Origin: Stentor coeruleus | Lineage: Eukaryota; Ciliophora; Heterotrichea; Heterotrichida; Stentoridae | Direction of reading: 5' to 3' | Length of the DNA stretch: 28,716 nt | Assembly: GCA_001970955.1 (NCBI GenBank) | Contig: MPUH01000945.1 | Coordinates: 1 to 28,716, forward strand | In this document: piece after piece, positions 9,158-20,800 of the stretch | Layout of the letters: each line of letters opens with the position of its first letter | How positions within the stretch are numbered: the stretch's first letter is position 1 | Made by a program: the position numbers and the translations under genes | Notes under the pieces: model-generated | The model's database searches: none | Told to the model about the DNA's origin: nothing | What the model saw: the letters and a program-made list of their open reading frames with translations, nothing else

Positions 9158-10326
9158 TTAGAAAAATTTTCTATGAATAGCAGAAGTGCCGTTTTCATAA
9201 TACTCATCACGTGTTAGCATCAAAACTCTAAAAGAATCCAATGAGCCAAGAATGCTCCCCCCAATCCAAACTGAGAATTTCCGTTCTTTAGGAGCTAAAA
9301 CTTTAACTTTAACCCCATTAGCTGATTTTTCCTTTATTTCCTTAAGCATCCTATCAGAGAAATTACTAAACATAGTACTTCCTCCACTAAGAACAATACT
9401 TCCAAATAAAGATCTTCTAATATCAACATCACATTGTCCAATACTTTTACATACAGATACATCCACACCATCAACATCAAGCCCAGCAACTGTTGGATTA
9501 AACATAATTTCAGGAGCTTTAAATCTTTCTTGACCTACAGAAATAACTGAACCATCAGGAAGTTGATAATTCATCAATATTTCATGTGAACTTTTCCCTA
9601 ATTCTTCATTATAATCTGAAGCAACATAACAAACTTTTTCTTTAATATCCCTACATATTTCGAAATCTGAACTTGATACAAGTCTATTACCTGATGAATA
9701 TAAAAGAATATTTAAATGCTTTGTGATATCCCTACCAGCTAAATTAAGACGTTGTATTGCATGAGATAAAGCATATCCTTCATAAGTTGGAACTATATGA
9801 GATACCCCATCACCTATATCTAATACTAAACCTGTTGTTAAAGCTATACTGTATAAAGAAAGTACTGCTTGGATTCCGATATAAATTGATGGGACTTGGA
9901 AGGTTTCGAAAAAAAATGAACATATTTTTTCTTTGTTAGATTTTGGGTTTAGAGGAGCTTCGGTTAAGAGGACTGGATGGGAGTCAGGTGAGATTCTTAG
10001 CTCGTTAGCAAAACAGTGATGCCAGATGAGCTCCATGTCGAGATTCTTAGCTCGTTAGCAAAACAGTGATGCCAGATGAGCTCCATGTCGTCCCAGTTTG
10101 TAATTGTCCCATGCTCGATTGGGTATTTTATGTTTAGGATACCTTTTCGTTTTAAAGCCTCGTCACCAATGAAAACAGAATTTGTACTGGAAAAAACGTG
10201 CTGATTAAGTCTAGGCTTACCAACTATACTAGGAAAAACAGCTTTAGGCAATTCATCTCCTGCATATCCAACCTTACAAACTCCTGATCCATTGTCAATA
10301 ACAACCACTTGATTTTCTTTATCCAT
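9158..10326 (-). CDS. Divergent actin-family protein, reading frame broken by a 50-bp tandem duplication
   Basis: Two overlapping frames, 9997-10326 and 9158-10036, give the N- and C-terminal parts of one actin. The sequence 9991-10040 is repeated exactly at 10041-10090; counting it once gives 372 codons, close to the usual 375-376. Seen in order are the phosphate-1 loop DNGSGVCK (11-18), KYPIEHG (67-73), the LTEAPLNPK segment, the phosphate-2 loop DIGDGVSH (153-160), [17 protein letters not shown] and WIGGSIL. The C-terminus is HRKFF where actins end HRKCF. The nucleotide-binding core is intact, but the DNase-I-binding loop (about 38-52) is unlike conventional actin. It is either a divergent actin or an actin-related protein near Arp1; I favour divergent actin. 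Because only the duplication breaks it, an assembly error is likelier than a pseudogene. Confidence 0.85.
9991..10090. repeat. Exact 50-bp tandem duplication inside the actin-family gene
   Basis: The 50 bases at 9991-10040 recur without a mismatch at 10041-10090. Fifty is not a multiple of three, so the second copy shifts the frame. The duplicated residues ([16 protein letters not shown]) occur once in actins. Unlike the other duplications in the window there is no N at the junction. Confidence 0.95.
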
Positions 10327-10722
10327 CTTTATAAGGGGTTAATATTTTTACTCTAACCCTCCCCCTTGTTAAAAATAAATAATATATTTTCCTAGAGTAT
10401 CTACAAATATCATAAAAAACACATACAAAATCCATAGTCTTTATACGAAAAACTTATATTAAAAGTTTAATAATACCAAAAAAGACAAACCTTGATGATT
10501 TTATTTAACAATTAAAAAAGTACAAAAAATTCTACTAAATCATAAACCCACATAAAAAACCTTTAAAAAAAATCCATCATATAATTATCTATACATCATT
10601 TACTATTTAAATATTTGATAATCCATATTAATTATCTACACTCATATAACAATCATAATATTCTTAACCATCATAACCTTCAAAATCTAAACTACTTGCT
10701 AAAACCCTAATAATATTTGTTA
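10327..10722. other. Divergent intergenic region, no gene seen
   Basis: About 400 bp of AT-rich sequence separates the actin-family gene (-) from the zinc-finger gene (+), so it presumably holds both promoters. No recognisable element is visible. A TTG at 10717 in frame with the downstream gene is not used as its start. Confidence 0.5.
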
Positions 10723-11625
10723 ATGGAAGATCCTCTAGATATTCTCTGTATGAACTGTCAAGAAATGATAAGTTACTCCAAAATCGCAGCCCATTCCAAC
10801 ACATGTGTTTTTCCTCCTGATAACATCACCGTCCTCGAAAAGTCTTCTGAAATGATGCAAATACAATTCAAATTAGAAAAACTTAAAGCAGCCTTACAAG
10901 AACTAACAAGAAAAAAAAACCTTAATGAATCATATTCTTACAAATACCTTCTTACAAAAACAAAAGAACTTTTATCAATAACCGACCTATCAACTGATTC
11001 TGTTGAATGGGCAAATATAGTTATGATTTCAGTCAAAAAGTTCTCAAAAACTATGATAAAACCTGGACTTATTATATACTCCGAGCGTTTACGTGAATTA
11101 GCCCATTTAAAAACTTTATACATCATAGAAACCCTAGCAAAAAGTGGCTGTTCTAAAGAAATATATAAACTTTTAAAAAAAAAACAAGCTGAATTAGTAC
11201 AAATGCATTCTGAAGCTGATGAAAAACTTAAGAATTATACAACTTCTAAAAAACTTACAGAAGATTTACATAATATTGATGAAATTGCTTCACAGATTAG
11301 TAGGGTTATTACACAAAGAAGTAGTACAAATAGTGTTTTATCCCCAAATGGAGAAGAAGGTGATGATTATGATATTAATGAAATTGAAGAAATGAGACAA
11401 GAAAATGAAAGGGAACATAATGAAAGGACTATTGAAGATTTGCATAAATATTTTTATTCGAAATGCTTGATGATTAAATTGAGTTATAATTCTAGACACC
11501 CAAGTCAGTTTATACAGATTAATGAACTTTATAAGAAGGTTAAAACTCTTGATGTACCTATGGAAAAATGGGAAGAGTTTATTAAGAATGAATTCAATCA
11601 CCCTGAGCGTTGGATAAAATCTTAG
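10723..11625 (+). CDS. C2HC zinc-finger and helical protein, unknown function (300 aa)
   Basis: The start is placed at the ATG at 10723; the in-frame TTG six bases upstream would not serve in a ciliate. Residues 9-28 carry Cys9, Cys12, His24 and Cys28 (C-X2-C-X11-H-X3-C), a compact zinc-binding motif that resembles small ubiquitin-binding or TRAF-like fingers. The rest is mostly helical: residues 45-75 are Lys/Glu-rich, 85-180 form long amphipathic helices, about 210-235 is strongly acidic, and a C-terminal segment ends in HPERWIKS. There is no signal peptide or membrane span. The stop is TAG. I know of no assigned function; the N-terminal finger plus coiled-coil layout suggests a cytoplasmic adaptor, which is an inference. 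Confidence 0.8.
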   Translation: MEDPLDILCMNCQEMISYSKIAAHSNTCVFPPDNITVLEKSSEMMQIQFKLEKLKAALQELTRKKNLNESYSYKYLLTKTKELLSITDLSTDSVEWANIVMISVKKFSKTMIKPGLIIYSERLRELAHLKTLYIIETLAKSGCSKEIYKLLKKKQAELVQMHSEADEKLKNYTTSKKLTEDLHNIDEIASQISRVITQRSSTNSVLSPNGEEGDDYDINEIEEMRQENEREHNERTIEDLHKYFYSKCLMIKLSYNSRHPSQFIQINELYKKVKTLDVPMEKWEEFIKNEFNHPERWIKS

Positions 11626-11918
11626 GGAATTAGTTAGAAAATGCTTAAGTAAAATAATGTTTGAATAAAATTATTTTAGGGTCGGAGTTGTGTTGGATTT
11701 GTGCTATTTTAGGGTTTCTGGTTGGGAATTGTGCATGTTGTGGATGACTTAGGGGAGAAAAGTTTTTTTTTTTGAGGTTTTTAGTGAAGACTTAAAGACA
11801 ATTTTGTTGATGAAATCATTTAGACTATATAGTAGATAAAGATATAGTAATTAAAATAATTAAAGCAACACTTTGTTTTGATCTCAAGACTTTTATACTA
11901 AAAATAAGTAATAAAACT
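11626..11918. other. Short convergent intergenic region
   Basis: Just under 300 bp lie between the stop of the zinc-finger gene and the stop of the ubiquitin-like gene. It is relatively G/T-rich at 11660-11780, with a T10 run at 11765. No gene is seen; it probably holds two 3' UTRs. Confidence 0.45.
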
Positions 11919-12269
11919 TTAGACTAAGGTTTTTCCTGGACTATCTGTAGATTTAAGGAAAGTACTAGCTTCGTCTTTTGATGCTAAAATCAAACTAATA
12001 TTTTCCCATTCACCCGTAACTTTTTTTGATACTAAATAAACTATGCATCCATCACCAACTTGTTGATCATATAAAGTTGAGTCATCTTCTAAAAGCCGAT
12101 TTACTAAATACAATTTCATTTCTTCAGTTGGAATGCCACTCATTAGTTTTAAAGCTGATTTTATGTACCTGATTGTGTCTCGAGGGCGGCATGTGACAAA
12201 AAAGGTTTCGTTTCTTGAAGTTTTAACTCGAATGAACTGAGTATCAAGAGAAATCAATCTGGAGGCCAT
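11919..12269 (-). CDS. Ubiquitin-like domain protein (116 aa)
   Basis: Residues about 11-83 follow the ubiquitin fold order: a beta hairpin (FIRVKTSRNETFFVTCRP), a helix (TIRYIKSALKLMSG), IPTEEMKLYLVNRLLEDDST, and a final strand (GDGCIVYLVSKK). The position of LEDDSTLYDQQVGDGCIVYL corresponds to the ubiquitin LEDGRTLSDYNI...TLHLVL region. There is no C-terminal Gly-Gly after the final strand; instead a 30-residue polar tail follows (TGEWENISLIL...PGKTLV). It is therefore a non-conjugating ubiquitin-like domain protein rather than a modifier, unless it is processed. There is no intron. The start ATG sits at the edge of a long gene-free region. The partner pathway is unknown. Confidence 0.75.
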   Translation of the reverse strand: MASRLISLDTQFIRVKTSRNETFFVTCRPRDTIRYIKSALKLMSGIPTEEMKLYLVNRLLEDDSTLYDQQVGDGCIVYLVSKKVTGEWENISLILASKDEASTFLKSTDSPGKTLV

Positions 12270-14841
12270 TTACAATATAGTTGGAAAATAATTTAGTAAT
12301 AAGAAATAGGAAATATTTAGAGTGAATAACATGAGGTTAGAGTTGGAATATTGGGAACATTTTCAGAGATAAACATAGATTTATGTTTGATATTTAGATA
12401 AGTATAATGGAAAATATTAGAAAGTTAATCAGAAAATATGATGAATAAGTATAAGGTAGTGGGGTGGGATAGGTATAAAGTTTATTTATAAGATTAATTA
12501 AATATCAAAAGATATCCTGGAAGTAACATTACTATTGAAATATATATTCAAAAAATTTTCATGAGTAACTAAGTTTAATCAAATAAGTAAGCTAGATTTA
12601 CATATATATATAATTTCTAATATCAATTTGGTTTAATAAATATCGAAAATATCATACATACTTTTATATAATATCTTATCAAGACATGAAGATTAATCAA
12701 ATATACTATTTTTGTTTTTGTATAGATAAAAGATTAAATTAAAAATCTCAATTTAAATGCCTGTTATTTATTCGAAGTCCAAACATATTTTCAATATAAA
12801 AATTATTACTTATACATAAATTAAAAAGTAATTTTATTTACTATCAATTGTAATGCTTCTTAAAAACAGATAAAAAGTACTTCATCCCATTTCATAACAA
12901 AATAGTAAATCAAACTTTTTAAAAAGGTTTTTATTTCTGATGATAATATGGTTTAATTTAGTATAAACAACTATATTTTTTAATGCATATACTTAATGAC
13001 AAAAAGAGTAATCAAATACAATAATTTTCAACAGACTCTTTGGTTTTATTATTACTTATGAGGTAAATATTGTTTTTCTTATCAAAAAAAAAAGAATTGA
13101 TTAAATTGTATATTAAGACTTAGCCCTTTATACAACAAAAAAATCTTAGCTTACAAATATAAACCTTGTCTTAGTTTGCATATAATACATTATATTTATA
13201 TACAACTTCAATTATATACTGTTTATCTTTAATAAGTGTTAATGCTTATTTACACCTACAATACTATAATGATTGAATAGTTTCTCTTAGAAAGTTGAGC
13301 TAATTTCAGTATTAAGTAAGATTTAAAGACGAAACTATGAGGATTTCTAATAGATTATAGACAAATCTTTCACTACTCTACTTTTGCTTTATTTCCTTCT
13401 TCATTAGGTAATTGCATTGCCTTACCAATCCTAAACCTTTAATTTGCCACAAAGTTTATAGCCCAAATCGATACCCTCCACTTTTGTATCACATTATACC
13501 AAAACCCTATCAAAAAACATCAAAAATTTATCCAAGAAATACATAAAGAACTTCAAAACATCTCATTCTGATTAAAAGTCTAAAAAATACTATTCAGTTA
13601 TATTCTTTAAAGATTCGAAAAATTCTTATATAAATCTTGCATAAACTAACAATCTCAAGAAGTTTTATTATTCTAAATTATAACTTTTTGTCTAGGAAAA
13701 AATTCATCGAAAACTAGTCAAAGAACAAATAATAGCTTTTGAATAAAATTATGTAAAAACTAAATAAAATATGCAACTTTTAAAATATTTCTATTAATAC
13801 AAGTCTTAACATAAACTAGTAAGCATTATATAAGAATATTTAATTATGTCTGATAAAAATGATTTGAATTGATTGTAATAATATTTAATCAAAAATGTAT
13901 ATAGCTAGAGATGTTTAGATTAGATTGATGAAGTTTGATAAAGAATGAAGCTCTTATGAACTCAAGCTAGAAATTAATGTTTTGAAGCCTTTTGTTAATA
14001 TTCTAGGCCTGAAACCATTTTGAAACTTGCTTTAAACAAGCCCTAAGAGAATAATTAAATTCTTTGTGATTAAGGCTTCTGGAAAAGTAAAAATAATGCT
14101 TTGAGATATGAATAATTGTGTGAAGTGTGAACCGAGTTAGTATTTAAATAGAATTGTACTTTTAAGATATTTAAACCAGGCTTATTTAAAAGTCGATTCA
14201 ATAAGGATTTCATTGCTCTTATAGTTTTCATGTCCCAAGGTGAAATCTATAATAATTTATCATTAAGAAATTCTAGACCAAATTAAGCTAAATAAATAAC
14301 AAAATTTTAATCAGTAATAATTATAAGGTTAAATGAATCACTTTTTTCAAACTGCACATTATTATCCTATAACAAAACAATATTACTATTTAAGCATATC
14401 AACAAAAGTGTCTTTTAAAATACATAAACAGTATCTAATTATTATATATCTCGATATCTTCCTGGTCCTTAAAAAAAGGACTAGCATATTTATCTAGCTT
14501 CTAATAATTTAAAATAATGGCTTACTTTGTCAAAGACCCCCTTGCAGGATTAAACTTTTGTTCCATTTTCTCAAGTCCCATACCTTTCTTTAATCACTAA
14601 ATTTGTTGATTCAATACTCCTTACTTCATTTTGATTGCCCTTTTCAAGAAAAATTTAGCCGGACTTTTTGCATTAACCCTAAAAACTCTCCAGTTTTACC
14701 TCTGGATTAAAATCAAAACATAAATCCTTTAACAACTGGAAAAAATTACTTCATTTTAAACCTTTTTATCTTTTTCTTAGTATATAATTTTTATACATTT
14801 AAACTTTAGGCCTAGAAATTTAATTTTTTTGATTTGAATAA
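12270..14841. other. 2.6-kb region with no recognisable gene
   Basis: This is the longest non-coding stretch in the window and separates two divergently transcribed genes. Neither strand has a credible ORF; stops are dense in all frames. No tRNA, rRNA or mobile-element signature was seen. One small hairpin occurs at 14462-14485. The last 100 bp before 14842 become T-rich then A-rich, like the leaders of other genes here. It may contain promoter sequence, an unannotated RNA or a decayed gene. Confidence 0.5.
14462..14485. other. Small inverted repeat (hairpin)
   Basis: CTGGTCCTT pairs with AAGGACTAG across an A5 loop, giving a 9-bp stem with one G-T wobble. It lies in the gene-free region about 360 bp before the giant gene. 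No family is recognised, and such short stems arise by chance. Confidence 0.35.
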
Positions 14842-17800
14842 ATGGCTAATATTATAATGTTTAAAATTGGGATAGGATATCTTTTGTTTCTATTTCAATT
14901 GCTTCTCATCTCAGTAAATGGAATCAGTTGCACATATACTACAAATGCTTTTACAGTTTACATCCAAAGCAGCTTCAAATTGGCAACAAGTCCAAGCACT
15001 CTAGTCACAGTAACAATAACCATGAGCTCAGGGACTGGGACTTTTACAGGCTCAACTTCGATAATAAGTGATTCAACTACCGGCGATGCAGTTTTCTATG
15101 GTTACTTTAATCAAGTTGGGACATTTAATTTAGCAATACTTTGCGATACTAAATCTGTTTCTAAATCAATAACAACTTTAAAACCAGTTATAGCAGCTTC
15201 ATCAGTTCCAAGTGTAATTTCTATATAGACTGTTGTAAAAAATGAGGCTTTTACCATGATACTTAAAGTTCAAGATTCATATGGAGTAATAGACTCAGGA
15301 ACTTATAGTAGTTTTACAATTACTGTGAGCGGGTCAAATATCAATACAGATACTGCGACAAAGTCAGGTGGACTTTATACTTTCTCAAACTTATTGATCT
15401 CAGTCGCATCAAGTAGTTTTTCTGTTCCTTATACCCTTACAGATCCAAGTGGTTTATTGTCAGTAACTGGAACTCAAACTATGAAAGTTGTATCAGCTGA
15501 TAAGTTTATTGTAACGTCAGTGCCAACAACTTATTACACGTTCTTCAAATCAACTTTTACTGTTAGTATAACTGATACTTCAGGACTTATTTATTATACA
15601 ATCTCATCGACTATATCATTAACAGAAAGTACTTCAAGTCTTCAAGGTGGTGGATCTTCAACAAGCTCTACAGGAATTTATTCTTATACTTCGTACTTCA
15701 CAGCAAGTGGGTCAAAAACTATGACTTTTAGTTTCAATACTATAAGTGCTCCAGTTTCTGTTGTTATTACTAAATCCGCACTTAAGATAACAATAACTCC
15801 TACTAGTGTATTATATATTTAGCCTACTCAAAGCACAACTTCTATTAATGCTGATGTTTATGTGTATAATTATATTGGGGGAACTACAACTAATTATGCT
15901 AATCCCAATACAATCACACTATCACTTTCACCTACAACTTCTGGTAACTCAGGTACAAAAATATCTGGAACAATTATCGCAAGCACAGATAGTACAGCTC
16001 ATGCTGCATTTACATCTTTGAAAGTTTTATCCTCAGGAACATTTAAGATGGATGCTTCGGCAACTGAAATCACTTTAGGAGAGACTTCATCATTTACAAT
16101 TACGAATTCCATCAAGGATATAACTTTAAGCTATAGTACGATATACTCTTGGGTTAGTTTTACAGCTACAGTCACACTGATTGGTGAAGATGACAATAAT
16201 TATTTACTATCAACAACTGTGACAATAACAGAATCAACAAGTACTCTCAAAGGTTTAAGCCCTTTATCAAACACCGCAGGATCAATAACTTTTAACAACC
16301 TCTATTTCTCAAATTATGGAACTTTTTCTGTAGTTGTTTCATCTTCAAGTCCTGTTTTCAGTAAAACATTTTCTGTACCAGTCACAGCTTCAATAATTGA
16401 ATTGGCCTTTGATACAACTGTAATATCTACTTAGCCAAGTGATAGTTTAACTCCATTCTCTCTTACAGCAACTGTTAAAAATATCGCTGGTGGTACAACA
16501 ATCACAGCAAACGGTCCTTTTTCAATATCTTTAACTTTAACTCCATCTGGAACTGGACAATCAGGCTCGGTTTGGACATATACAACCGCTCAATCAACAT
16601 CTTCAGGTATAACAACATTTAATAGTTTATATATCAAGTCATCAGGAAATTTCTATATCGCTGCATCAGCTTCAGGTTTTTCAAATGGTCAAACAAATAC
16701 ATTTTCAATGACAAATTATGTTAAAACAGTAACTGCTTCATCTTCTTCTATAAGTATCGACTTGTATACAACATTGACTATAACTTATTCTCTTAAAGGT
16801 GATGATGATAAGGATTTTCTCTCCTCAACAACAGTAAGTATAGTAGCATCTCCAACAGCAGGTATAACTTCGACTACATCAACTGCAGTTCCATCTGGAA
16901 GTGTTACTTTATCTTCATCAATTTCTGGAGTTTATTCAATTCAAGTAGCAACAACATCAAGTTCAACTGAAAGTTCATCATTATCTATAACTTTTCTATC
17001 ACCAAATATTGTGCTAATATTATCAAATATACCAACTTTGAGTACTACACCTTTTAATATTGATGTGTATTTAAAAAATAATGCTAATAATGCTGTACTA
17101 ACAAGTGCAAGTTCTATAACTGCTAATTTGGCTATTGCTTGTACAAGTGGTTATACTTGTTCTGGGCATGTGTCAAACCCAATACTAACGACTATAACTT
17201 TAACTTCAGGACATGGAAGTATATCTTCTATAAAAATTTTGTCATCAGGAAAATTCGATTTAAGTTCAACTTACTCTACTTGGAATATTGTTAAAGATAC
17301 AACAGGGCAAATAACAAATACTATTAGCGGTTTAACTTTTACTGTTCCTTCACCTATTTATACTTTTTCTAATTTCAATATTCCAGTTACCCTTACTGGA
17401 GAAGATAATAATCCTTTTATATTATCATGCACATTAACTTTAACAGATAATAGCAATGGAAAGTTTTTTGGAACAAAAACTATAACATCAAGTAGTTCAA
17501 GTAAAACATTTACAAGTATGCATTACAGTGATGCAGGTTCATTTTCAATAACCGGCACGGTAACAGAGTATCCATTTTCTAATAGTGCTAATTTTGTAAT
17601 AACTGAATCTGTATTAGATTTAACCTTTAGCTCAACTGTAATATTTACTTAGCCAAGTGATAGTTTAATACCTTTTTCCTTAACAGTAACCGCAAAAGAA
17701 ACATCTGGAGGAACGACTATAGCATCAAATGGACCTTTTTCAATATCTTTATCATTAACAGCATCAGGAAGTGGACAATCAGGAACAGTTTGGACTTATA

Positions 17801-20800
17801 CATCATCTCAGAATACAGTTTCAGGAGAAACTACATTTGATAATCTTTATATAATGTCATCGGGAAATTTCATTATCGTCGCATCAAGTTCAGGTTTTAC
17901 CAATGGCCAATCAAGTGTATTATCAATAGTAAATCATGTTAAAACAATCACTGCAACATCAGCTATTTCAAATTCTGATATTTTTACACCAGTTACTTTG
18001 GCATATACACTTAAAGGTGATGATGATAATGATTTTATTCTCACAGCAACAGTAAGTGTAGAAGCAAATTTACCAGATGATATAACCTCAACAACATCAA
18101 ATGATGTAGCAACAGGGAGTGTTACTGTAACTTCATCATCTAGTGGTTCTAATTCTTTCAAAATAATAACAACATCAAGTTCAGTTAAAAGTTCATCTAT
18201 TCCAATAACTTTTCTTATTCCAAATTTAGTTTTGACACTCTCGGTAACTCCATCATTAAGTTCTACACCTTTTAGTATTCTCGTAGATGTTAAAAACAAT
18301 GCTAATGATGCTGTGTTAACAAGCGCAAGTACTATAACTGCTAACTTAGCTATAAGTTGTACAGATACCTATGTTTGCTCAGGGTTTGTTACAAACACGC
18401 CGCTATCAACTATAACTTTAACTTCAGGACAAGGATCATTATCTTCAATACAAATTTTGTCTTCAGGTACATTTGACTTAAAGGCTACGTACTCTAATTA
18501 TAATGCTATTACAGCTACAACAGGACAAATTACAAATACTATAAAGACTTTAGTTTTTACTATAAATCCACCATTTTATAGCTATGTGAATTTTGGTATC
18601 TCAGTTACACTTACTGGAGAAGATGATAATCCTTTCATATTAAAATGCACATTAACTTTATCAGATAATAGCAATGGGAAATTCTTTGGGACAAAAACTA
18701 TAGAATCAAGTAGTTCAGATAAAGAATTTACGAATATGTACTACTCAGATTCAGGATCATTTTTGATAACCGGTACGGTAACAGAGTATCCATTTTCTGA
18801 TGATACTAATATTGATATTACTGAATCTGTATTAGAATTAGCTTTTAGCCCAACTGTAATATTTACTTAGCCAAGTGATAGTCTAATACCTTTCTCCTTA
18901 ACAGTAACCGCAAAAGTAACATCTGGAGGAACAACTATAACATCAAATGGACCTTTTTCAATATCTTTAACATTAACAGCATCAGGAAGTGGACAATCAG
19001 GAACAGTTTGGACTTATACATCATCTCAGAATACAGTTTCAGGAGAAACTACATTTGATAATCTTTATATAAAGTCATCTGGAAACTTTTACATCATCGC
19101 ATCATGCCCAGGTTTTACTAATGCTCAATCAATTGTATTTAATATAAAAAATTATGTTAATTCAATAACTGTAACAGCTTCTGATTCAACTATTGATGTG
19201 TTTGCACCTGTTACTTTAACATATGCACTTAAAGGAGACGATAATCTAGATTTTATTCTTCCAACAACAGTAAGTGTAGAAGCAACATCACCAACAGATA
19301 TAACATCAACAGAATCAAATGTTTTAACAACAGGAACTGTTACTGTATCTTCATCATCTAGTGGTTCTAATTCTTTCAAAATAATAACAACATCAAGTTC
19401 AATAAAAAGCTCATCAGTTTCAATAACTTTTCTATCACCGAATTTAGTCCTAACTTTATCATCAACTCCAACCTTAAGTACAACATCTTTTGATATTGAT
19501 GTAAAACTCAAAAACAATGCTAATAATGCTGTTATAACTAATTCTGGATCTTTAATAGTTAGTTTTGTTATAAAGTGTACAGATTCTTATACATGTTCAG
19601 GTACTGTAACAAGCCCCGCACTTACAACTTTAACATTATCATCAGGTCAAGGTACATTGTCATCAGTTAAAATTTTATCATCAGGTAAATTCGATTTAAA
19701 AGCTACTTATACTACATATACTTCTATCCCTGCAACAACAGGAGTAATAACAAATGAAATAAGCTCTTTAGCTTTTACTATAGACATAGCTTTATATATA
19801 GATGTTAATTTTGATGTATCAGTAACTGTTACAGGTGAAGATGGTAATAATTATATTCTTTCATGCACATTAACCTTAACAGATAATAGCAATGGTAAAT
19901 TTGTAGGGAATAAAGTAATAACATCCAGTTCAGCAACTAAAGTTTTTACAAGCATGAAATACACTGCAGGAGGAACTTTTATTATAACCGGGACAACAAC
20001 AGAATATTCTATTACAAATACAGCAACTGTTTTAATATCTGAAAATATCATTGAAGTTGCTTTCACAAAAGTAATTAACATATAGCCTTCTTTAAGTACA
20101 GATTCTTTTACATTGACTGCAACTGTTAAAGGTGCTTCAAGTCTAACTGTTCAAACAACTAGTGTATTTTCAATATCATTGATCTTAGTTCCTCAAGTAT
20201 CAGGTAACTCAGGAACTAAACTTAAAAATTTCTCAGCACCTGTTGATACTATTTTAGGAGTTGCAACTTTCAATAATTTATATGTATTATCATCTGGTAC
20301 TTTCAAGATTGAAGCTACTGATTCCTCACTTTCAGTTGGTCTATCAGACTCATTTACAGTTTCTAATTTTGTTAAATCAATAGCCTTATCTGTAGTTTAC
20401 TCAAATGAACTTTATACTTCTTTTCCTATCACGGCAACTGTTTATGGTGATGATGATAATAATTATCTATTATCAACCTCTGTGTCTCTTACAGTAATTT
20501 CAGAAATTATCATAACATCGACTAATCCTTTAACAGTGACAAATGGTATTGCGATATTTAATGTTTATTCAAATGGTTATTCTAGTTCTCAAGCTTCTGC
20601 AACTGCTTCTACGAAAACATCTAATACTATATCCCTATCATTTAACAAGCCTTATCTTAAAGTTACTGTATCAACACCCGTAAGTAATATTTAGCCAACA
20701 ACCGCAACTAGTGTTTTTGATCTTAAAGTAGGAGTTTATGATTCATTAAAATCAGCTGTGCTACCTTTAGCTTCTGGATTAACTTTACCTTTTACAATGA

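Larger units (their letters stand above)
16435..20085 (+). repeat. Three-copy 1.2-kb tandem exon-intron array
   Basis: Exons 4, 5 and 6 with their trailing introns occupy 16435-17652, 17653-18870 and 18871-20085, giving periods of 1,218, 1,218 and 1,215 bp. Coding lengths are 401, 401 and 400 codons, and each holds two ~200-residue units. Exons 5 and 6 share a perfectly identical 102-bp run (17753-17854 and 18971-19072), while exon 4 is clearly more diverged there, so copies 5 and 6 were duplicated or converted recently. Confidence 0.93.

Noticed and set aside
10717..10722. TTG start adding two residues to the zinc-finger protein
   Set aside because: An ATG follows at 10723, and TTG starts are not expected in a ciliate nucleus.
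11608..11624. Possible intron overlapping the zinc-finger gene's TAG stop
   Set aside because: The GT...TAG span is 17 nt, starts GTT rather than GTA, and the downstream sequence does not look coding.
17934..19517. Antisense 121-aa ORFs inside the giant gene
   Set aside because: They recur at the repeat period and simply mirror the Thr/Ser-rich sense repeats.
16435..20085. CRISPR-like or satellite array
   Set aside because: The repeats are 1.2-kb coding units with introns, not short repeats with spacers or non-coding satellite.
15226..20694. TAG read as glutamine (variant ciliate code)
   Set aside because: Every in-frame TAG in this span is the 3' end of a 15-nt GT...AG segment at a repeat boundary, and the zinc-finger gene ends in TAG. 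The standard code with tiny introns explains all cases.
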